NCBI GenBank assembly: GCA_003427395.1
Contig: BFEA01000980.1
Span: 190,452 to 215,712, forward strand
Source of the DNA: Chara braunii
Lineage: Eukaryota > Streptophyta > Charophyceae > Charales > Characeae
Length of the DNA: 25,261 nt
Reading direction: 5' to 3'
The stretch's first letter is position 1. Every line of letters starts with the position of its first letter. The notes beneath the pieces are model-generated. The model searched no databases. It was not told the DNA's origin and saw only the letters and a list, made by a program, of their open reading frames with translations. The position numbers were made by a program, and so were the translations under genes. Of this stretch, positions 18,149 to 25,261 are shown in pieces.

Positions 18149-19962
18149 TGCCAGGGTTCGAAGATAGTCCCACCACCGTTGGTGAGACTACCCTTGTTAG
18201 GACTTTCTTGCCTCGACACGTTCGGGACATGTGGCCATAGTTGCCACAGTTCATGCACATGCCCCTATCGACCCGGTCCCTCCACACCCCATACTCTAAA
18301 CCAAGTTTCACCCATGGGGGCGTCCCTTGGTCGCCCTGACCCGTAGACCGGTTTACCTTCTTCTTCCCGGTCCCCCTAGCCTTTTCTTTGATGGGTGCCA
18401 CGACTCCCCCATCCGAAGTCTCGCTGGCCCCATCATGCTCTGTCTCCTCCCCAAGGTCTGAGAAGTCGTCAATTTCTGTCGCCTGACCATCATGGTCGAC
18501 AAACATTAGTTGACCTTTCTTCTTCCAGTCCTGGGGTAGTCTCTTCTTCCTACCATCTTCCTGACTCGGATGCGAGGACCTCTGTTTTGCCTCTATATCT
18601 AAGGCCTTCTTGCTGAAGGAGGCGAAGTTGTGCTGTTCGACATAGGCCTCATCTACCAGCTTTGTCCTAACCTCTGAAGGTAGACATTTAAGGTAATCGG
18701 TAAGGAGTACCTGCTGGTCATAGCGCACACCAGGTACAACGAGCAGACGTTCTACGGTATCCGTGAGTTCTCTAGCATTCTTGTACCTTCTGGCACAAAG
18801 ACTATTGATCGCATTTGTGGCCTTTTGGGCCCCTTGAGGGTCATGCCACCTATTGTATACGGACCGTACGAACTCTTCCAATGTCTGGGCCTGGACCCAG
18901 ACATTGAAATTCTGACCATAGCCCTGTTGCTACACTAGGCCATTCAACCAGCGAGTTGCTGACCCCTCTAGAAAGGAGGCAGCTACTACAACTTCTTACT
19001 CCGGCGTGGTAAGTTTGTGCCTCACATAAGTGGGCACTGTCCTCACCAAGGTATCCAAGTGCTCATCCTTCTTCCTGTTGCCAGAGAAGGGCTTAGGACT
19101 CAGCAAGGGTATTTTGGGCATCCACTGCATAGGCTGCATTGGCCCATGGGATCGTCGATGGTACGACTGAGACTCTAAGGACCGGACCACTAGTCGTCAC
19201 ATAACCACCTGAAGGGGGCATGCCAAACATAGGTGAGAATGAAGGCCCTATCGGCGACGGCGTCACTGATGGACCCGCACCCGAAGGGGGAGCTACAACA
19301 AACTGAGGTTGCCTCATCACTGGACGAGGAGCCTGTAATGCAGCCAGAATTCGTTTCTGGCCTGCCACTAGTTCAGCCAACACTTGCTGCTGAACAACCT
19401 GGGTCTCCGCCACACACAGGAGCGAATTCCGCAATGCTTGCATTGTGGGATCTAATGTGGACTCATCTAGTGCTTCCAGCTTGCCTAGTTCCTGCAATCT
19501 ACTACCTAGTCTAGCTTTTCTCATTATTGCTCTTCTTCTTCTCTCTACTGCTTCATCCAACTGCCGCTGCAACTCATCCTGAAGTTCTTCAGCTTGGAGG
19601 ATCCCATAATCCTCCAGCGTGAGTTGAGCCTATTGGCTGACTTGCAAGCCAACACTCTGGCTAATGGAAGCCCAAGAACCACTCTGACTAACTCCTAACG
19701 AAGTGGCCTGTGAAGAGGCACGCGACATGGTAGGGGAAATAGCCATGGTCGTACCGATGCTAGCTGTAATCCTAGACCTGGCACTGGCCTCAGCCACCCT
19801 CGCTCTTTTTGCCGTTGTTCTCTCTCTAGCCTCTCTCCGCAGTCTCCTCTCGTCTCCTGGACCTAAGTCTAGGAAAGTCGAAGGTCGACTAAGAGCAGTT
19901 CTACGAGTAGTCCTACGGTCATCCACTAGCAGCTCCTCCTCACTAGTGCTTGCATCACTCAT
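18078..19962 (-). pseudogene. Gypsy gag (capsid and zinc knuckle), broken
   Basis: ATG at 19962 starts an acidic, then Arg-rich N-terminus (19962-19093 in one frame, TAG at 19630-19632). Near 19150 the frame changes, and the capsid-like core (PFSGNRKKDEHLDTL, FLEGSATRWLNGL, FVRSVYNRW) follows with TAA at 18996-18998 and TAG at 18930-18932. The long open stretch 18881-18078 contains a CCHC knuckle (CMNCGNYGHMSRTC, about 18262-18215), the RNA-packaging motif, and ends Ser/Arg-rich. The core pattern is that of retrotransposon gag. The start is chosen because it is the first ATG before a continuous homologous frame. Confidence 0.85.
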
Positions 19963-21330
19963 GAGCTACAATGTGTGTGATCTAAACTAGAATCCACACT
20001 GAATCCTACCTCAGCATGACACACAACTGATTATGATGCACAACTAACTTCGGTCGTCCTTCTAGACAGAAACAATTAGATGGTTAGGTGTCACCCAGTG
20101 TCAGATCCTACAGGGAATATTAAATTTATTTTTAGATTACTCTAATACAGATTGCAATGCAGCGAAGAATATACTACTCTATCTGCAGTTGTCTGTCACT
20201 TGTTAGTCAAGTCCGTAACAACTAAATAATCAAAAAATAAAAATAATGCTCCCTGCAGAGATGTCTGCTGGATGGCAGTTTATCTGATTAATGTCACCAC
20301 GAACAGTTACCGGAATCCAACCCTTTCCCAGTATCCCTCTCGAGTAGTCACTTTGTGTCGACGTTCCTAGGCATCTGGTTGAGCAGCGTGTCTAAAGGTG
20401 TGCAATCCGGCCCACCCCTGTGCCCCAAGTCAACGCCGAACCTGCCAGCCCCTCCACATTATCGTGCAGGTCGCTACTTATGTGACACAATTGTGTTAAT
20501 TGAAATAAACTTCGAACATCATTTCAACCGAGGCCTTCCTCCTTCGTGTCGCCATGAAGTTCAGACTATATCGTCATTTATCCTCGCATGCCACGAGCCT
20601 TACACCCGGTTTGATCTGGCTGATCAGGAGACATTTAAGGAGATCCCCCGTAACTCCTCAGGAATTATTTAACGTCGCAGACAGGACGACGATCACAGCC
20701 AAAGTCAACACCGAGTCCCCGCCAGAAATATTTAGAGACGGTCTGGTAAGCGTCTGTTCAAAGGGCTGGCATGCCCTGCATGACCTCTATTGCGCAGCAG
20801 CAGAACCAAGGACTTGCGGCAAAGCATGCATGTACTAGTCCCAGCAGGTTGGCATGGTGACCGTGACCTGAGTGCTTCGTCCAGGGCCATTCAGAGGCAA
20901 CCCCTCTCCCACCAGCTTGCTGCCCAGGAAGAATGTCGACTCTCAAGGTTCAGCGCTCGCGACACTTCACATTGAGAGGACTCTCAAGACTAGACTCACT
21001 TCCTCACGGTAAGAAGCAATGAAGAGGGTAGATAAGGAAGGAAGCAACGTACCTCATAATGCTGCCACCAACCACAGATTTTTCACCGGCAACCTGATGT
21101 GCATTTATGAAAACCGGTCTTTGCCTCGGCACAACCAACAGCAGAATGCAGTTCCACCTCGGCTTCAATGCCACATCAGCGAGCTCTCATCATCCAGTGT
21201 ACAGCCCTAATGTCACCACATAGCTTCCTGGCGCACCCACACGACCCTGGGCCGCCTACCGTTCAACGCCCAAGCCTTATCACTGCCCCACACCTCATGC
21301 GAAGCACCGAACAGCTATTGGAAAGAACCA
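19963..21330. other. Probable gypsy leader; no gene recognised
   Basis: This lies between the gag ATG and the primer-binding site. It is AT-rich at 20110-20250. Plus-strand frames such as 20355-20672 start with GTG and have no recognisable product. A perfect 12-bp palindrome ACACAATTGTGT lies at about 20484-20495. If copy B is the 5' LTR, this is a 1.4-kb untranslated leader; otherwise it is unrelated flank. Confidence 0.4.
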
Positions 21331-21342
21331 GCTCCGATACCA
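21325..21342 (-). promoter_or_regulatory. Primer-binding site like initiator tRNA-Met
   Basis: On the minus strand TGGTATCGGAGC starts three nucleotides (ATT) after the end of LTR copy B. Plant retroelements primed by initiator tRNA-Met use TGGTATCAGAGC, which differs at one position. The spacing and match identify copy B as a 5' LTR transcribed to the left. Confidence 0.7.
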
Positions 21343-21345
21343 AAT

Positions 21346-21689
21346 TGCAAGGAAAATGAACAGAAGCGAGATGACAATAATCAGATTGCACAATCACATT
21401 GAAAGCCAGATCGTATCACAGTGTTCAGAAAGTAGCATTGCACCAATATGACACCAATGGAGAATAGTTGCACTGAAAGCCAATGTCAATGAGAGCTTGC
21501 TCTCGCCACCACCAACATATGTATCCAGTCCCTATCTCCCTACTTGGCGCTCGGCGCCCAGCCTACTCCCTACACAGCTACTACTAGCCTACTAATTGAC
21601 AATGCAACTGTTGATGTCAGCAACCTCCGAAGTACTTGAAGATTTCGCCCATGCAGAACCATCGCCAATACCAGGTATGTGCCCTCACA
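21346..21689 (-). repeat. LTR-like repeat copy B (344 bp), probable 5' LTR
   Basis: On the minus strand it runs from TGTGAGG to CCTTGCA, so it has TG...CA ends and imperfect terminal inverted repeats (TGTGAGG against TGCAAGG). Copy C has the same 344-bp length and the same ends. Two CCAAT boxes lie 11 bp apart at about 21443-21461 (plus strand). The right border is set by the last shared CA; the shared TCATCAT after it makes it uncertain by a few bases. Confidence 0.72.
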
Positions 21690-22876
21690 TCATCATCATC
21701 ATTAATGAAACAGATAAATTGCAGAAATGACCCTGAATCATTTCAAATGCACTTTTTCATCCATATATGCAGAAAGTTCAGGTGCAGTGCAAGCACAGGG
21801 AGGTGCATCCTGTATACACGGACGATTGTGTGCACTCCTAGAACTCTACCGTGCTCATCTGCAGGATTGCTGCAATCCCAAATCCACCTGTAAATTAAAA
21901 AGACGATGTTGTGATAGTTACAATGCTCCAACATCAAAACAAACATTTTCAGCGCGAGCTCCTTCTTGTTCCTTGTTTCAGTGTGGCATTTAGGATTTCC
22001 GAGGACCATTTGAAGAAGGCCCTCTAATGAATGCACGAGTCCAGAATTTTCGGATGATACAAGGTCAACTTACAGGGTGTGCAGGAACATAAGGACATGC
22101 AACTCACTTATCAAGACCCACCTGATATAGCAGAATGCTATGGGCATGTATATTGTAGTTTCTGAATGTCCAGTTCGTAGGTTTTGACCAAGTGAATGTT
22201 TGAACAGGATTCCTACCAGCGTGGCAATCAGCTGAGTCAGGGCAGAACTGAGCACCCTTCTATTTTTCACCACACTGTCCCCCATGGAGTGAGTGGATAA
22301 CGAAAGAGTGCTAAGAGCTGCTGGGCCTTACAGTGGTAATCAATCTCGGTTTAAGATTCTGTAGTTCCTCCTGCATTAGAATAATCTGCTCTGAGCTTGA
22401 TGCCAGCTTATCAAGCCCGACCTCATAACAACTTTTCTGTCTCAGTTTCTCTGCTCGTTTTGAAGTCAAAAGACTCTGCACAAATTCCAAACAGCGTTAC
22501 ACACATAGAGGGAGCACTGATGTAACTCATGCCTACTCCAAAACTCTCTAAGAGACTTAGTCCCATTTTCATTCTCATTATGAATTCAACAAATTCTGAG
22601 CAGATGTCAAACATTACACACTTCAAGGGCAGGCTGATGGATCTCGCATCACAAGGTTTATGCACTGGTTCTAAGCCCATTAACAGTCTTGTTGCATGGG
22701 ACCCTTGGTGAGGTTGCAAACGACCCACCATGGCCAACGCCTGAAGCATGACAGGATGGACTGAAAACAGGAGCAATATCAGGCCTCACTTTGGACTACG
22801 AACTTCCGAGCTCAAATGGAGGTTTGTGTACTAGCCAGAGAAGAAGATAATGCGGACAAATTTAAGAACAGACATG
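21690..22876. other. Unassigned region between LTR copies B and C
   Basis: 1.2 kb with a (TCA)n run at its left edge. Frames at 21727-21993 (plus) and 22423-22776 (minus) show no known domain. The stretch between TATGCAG (about 21767) and CTGCAG (about 21866) reads like an exon but cannot be supported further. If B and C belonged to one short element, this would be its non-coding interior; no primer-binding site was seen next to C. Confidence 0.35.
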
Positions 22877-23220
22877 TGCAAGGAAAATGAGCAATAGCAA
22901 GATGACAGAATCCAGATTTGCACAATCACATTGAGAGCTAGAAAGTTCCACAGTGTCCAGAAAGTAGCATTGCACCAATAATACACCAATGGAGAATCGT
23001 AACACTCAAACCGAATGTCAATGAGAGCTTACGCTCGTCTTCACTGACAGAAGAGTCCAGGCCCTTCCCCCTACGTGGCGCTCGGCGCCCAGACTACTCC
23101 CCACACAGCTACTATCTGCCTACTAATTGACTATGCAACTGTTGACGTCAGCAGCCACCGAAGTACATGAAGATGTCGCCCGATGCAGACCATCGCCAAT
23201 ACCAGGTATGAGCCCTCACA
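22877..23220 (-). repeat. LTR-like repeat copy C (344 bp)
   Basis: It has the same left border (TGCAAGGAAAATGA) and right border (CCCTCACA) as copy B, with roughly one in five positions changed. It keeps the 31-nt block that copy A lacks. It contains TGACGTCA near 23143 where A and B have TGATGTCA. Neither a primer-binding site nor pol sequence is adjacent, so it may be a solo LTR or an element end. Confidence 0.7.
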
Positions 23221-23229
23221 TCATCATTC

Positions 23230-23964
<735 letters not shown>

Positions 23965-24031
<67 letters not shown>
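23965..24031. repeat. CT microsatellite, 67 bp
   Basis: Uninterrupted CT repeat about 230 bp before the ATG of the intact ORF. CT/GA tracts are frequent in plant promoters and 5' UTRs and can bind GAGA-binding proteins; a role here is inference. Confidence 0.95.
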
Positions 24032-24034
<3 letters not shown>

Positions 24035-24262
24035 CCTGTGTGAGGATTATTGCCTGTTGTATTTCGTACGTTTGCTTTGGATGGTAATTCTCCTTCCAGC
24101 AATTCGCGTGTGTAACCGCCGTAATATTAAGATTACGGAAGTGTGGCTGTGTTTACTTGAACCTGACAGTCAACGGGTGATATTTCTCTGATATTTCTCT
24201 GATAGCCCTCTTTCTTACTTATCTCTTATTCTACTACTCTTGGATCACTGTCGTCTGACAGA

Positions 24263-25189
24263 ATGGCGGCCCCGGTTCCTAGGGGTGCTTGGTTCAACTG
24301 TGGTCAGCATGGCCACTGGTCGAGGGAATGTCCACATAGGGCTAGTAACCAACGGCATACGGTGGCCACAGGAGCTAATGCGGAGCCTATTCTGGCATTA
24401 CCGGCGGCAGGAGTCGCGACTACTGCTTCTGCATCGGCACCAACTACAACTTATCAGGCGCCACGAACAGGGTGGTGGTCGAGGAATCAGCAGATTCTGG
24501 ACAAGTGTAACGACTTCGTCAGCAAGGCTCAACAGAAAGAAAGAGACCAACTGCAGGCTGAAGAACAAGAGAAGAGAAGACGCAAGGAAGAGGAACAGGC
24601 CGCTCAGGTCAAAAAAGAGCGTGAAGAGATTGAGGAACGAGTGGGACAGAGGTTGGAGGGACGGCTTGCCAGTATGTGTGAGACACTCGTGGGCAAACGA
24701 GCGGACAAGGCAAGCACCAGCACCGATAATGATGAGGTGTCTCGCTTACGTTGCGAAAATGAGGATCTACGTGCTAAGTATGGTATCAAGGAGGCGCTGC
24801 CGTCGACGGGTCTCGTTGACAGGCTTCAAAGAGAAAATGCTGAGTTGAAAAGGCAGGAGGCACTGTCAAAACAACAAATGGAGGGTGACTTGGCTGCACG
24901 GAGATGGGAGATAAAGGACTTGAAGGAGAACCGGGAGATCATGGGTAAGGGTGAACTTACCAAGCAAATCGAAGACCTGCGATCAGAGATGGAAGCGCTT
25001 CGGAAGCGCAATGAGGCTGGTGAGGTGTCGGCTGAGCAATGGCGTAGCGAAACTTTAAGACCGGGCAATAAACGTGGAAGTATTAACATCTCGACTCCTG
25101 TCAGCGAAGGGCGGGCCGGGGCGCGCTCCAAGACCACAGCAGCAACTGGCGTTACAAGGAGACTACGTGTTACATGCACAGATATGTGA
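24263..25189 (+). CDS. Zinc-knuckle-like coiled-coil protein (gag-related, hypothetical)
   Basis: A 308-codon intact frame whose ATG has a strong context (A at -3, G at +4), ending in TGA. Residues 8-24 resemble a CCHC knuckle (FNCGQHGHWSREC: Cys13, His18, Cys23), but the expected first Cys is Trp10. An Ala/Thr-rich linker follows (about 40-75), then a Lys/Glu/Gln-rich segment and leucine-containing heptads predicting a long coiled coil (about 85-275), and a basic Ser/Thr tail. It may be a gag-derived gene or the start of a further retroelement leaving the window; charophyte genomes have many similar proteins as far as I recall. The function is unknown. It is the only frame here without lesions. 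Introns cannot be excluded. Confidence 0.7.
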   Translation: MAAPVPRGAWFNCGQHGHWSRECPHRASNQRHTVATGANAEPILALPAAGVATTASASAPTTTYQAPRTGWWSRNQQILDKCNDFVSKAQQKERDQLQAEEQEKRRRKEEEQAAQVKKEREEIEERVGQRLEGRLASMCETLVGKRADKASTSTDNDEVSRLRCENEDLRAKYGIKEALPSTGLVDRLQRENAELKRQEALSKQQMEGDLAARRWEIKDLKENREIMGKGELTKQIEDLRSEMEALRKRNEAGEVSAEQWRSETLRPGNKRGSINISTPVSEGRAGARSKTTAATGVTRRLRVTCTDM

Positions 25190-25261
25190 TGTTCGTAATA
25201 ACCGAGGAACTGCAGTGTGATAAAAAGGACTGAAATGGACAATGCGGTGAGAGTAGAATCT

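Larger units (their letters stand above)
13381..21689 (-). mobile_element. Decayed Ty3/gypsy LTR retrotransposon, probable full span
   Basis: Gag and pol (19962 to 14323) sit between two closely related LTR-like repeats in the same orientation, B on the right and A on the left. A primer-binding site lies just inside B, where a minus-strand element needs it. Pol order PR-RT-RNaseH-IN with a C-terminal tail is the gypsy order. The leader would be about 1.4 kb, and 0.7 kb would follow pol. No target-site duplication was found (CAAAA before A, TCATC after B), so A and B could also belong to separate insertions. The internal coding part is certain; the outer limits are inference. Confidence 0.55.

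Noticed and set aside
360-19962. Alternative genetic code with TAA/TAG read as glutamine (as in some ulvophyte algae)
   Set aside because: Many in-frame TAA/TAG occur in the transposon genes, but they come with frameshifts. Some replace residues that are unlikely to be Gln, and the intact ORF at 24263-25189 uses CAA/CAG and contains no in-frame TAA or TAG.
20355-20672. Plus-strand ORF of 105 codons in the gypsy leader
   Set aside because: It begins with GTG, lacks a known domain and lies antisense to the probable leader.
18040-22745. 16-nt identity TGGCCAACGCCTGAAG near 18040 and 22731
   Set aside because: The flanks do not match, and an identity of this length can occur by chance in 25 kb.

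Overview
This window is eukaryotic, repeat-dense DNA with almost no identifiable host gene. It holds one decayed non-LTR (LINE) retrotransposon, two decayed Ty3/gypsy elements, three copies of an LTR-like repeat, two long TC microsatellites and one intact open frame. The gypsy and L1-like families, together with a plus-strand protein that joins a zinc-knuckle remnant to a long coiled coil, resemble what I know of charophyte (Chara-type) streptophyte algal genomes. That taxon is an inference from family resemblance; no ribosomal or organellar marker is present.

Layout. 1-7548 (minus strand): an L1-like LINE read from right to left. ORF1 (RRM/DUF4283-like region, CCHC knuckle, acidic stretch, unassigned C-terminal part) is followed by ORF2 (AP endonuclease, reverse transcriptase, zf-RVT), a 3' UTR with a GC-rich stem-loop, and a 27-nt poly(A) seen as poly(T) at the window edge. 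Both ORFs are broken by several stops and 1-nt frameshifts. 7549-9000 is unassigned (LINE 5' UTR or flank). 9027-9408 carries several perfect short palindromes. 9409-10560 is unassigned, with a G-run and a TTTAA-rich block. 10560-12560 (minus): an old, 5'- and 3'-truncated gypsy pol (RT, RNase H, start of integrase). 12561-13380 is unassigned.

13381-21689 (minus): a second gypsy element. Gag, protease, RT, RNase H, integrase and a C-terminal tail run from 19962 down to 14323. It is probably bounded by LTR copy B (21346-21689, with a primer-binding site matching plant initiator tRNA-Met next to it) and a truncated LTR copy A (13381-13655). Its pol carries a 164-bp insertion, built from a 108-bp inverted copy of neighbouring pol sequence plus two short copied patches. 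The insertion length accounts for the change of reading frame. A third, more diverged LTR copy C lies at 22877-23220 and runs straight into a 110-bp TC microsatellite. A second TC tract (23965-24031) lies in front of the only intact reading frame, 24263-25189 on the plus strand.

No working gene network can be proposed. All recognisable retroelements lie on the minus strand and look dead: frames are broken, and several catalytic residues are lost (endonuclease Glu, protease DTG, RNase H Asp). Some of the 1-nt frameshifts could be sequencing or assembly errors rather than decay. The most unusual item is the templated, inverted insertion in the gypsy pol gene.
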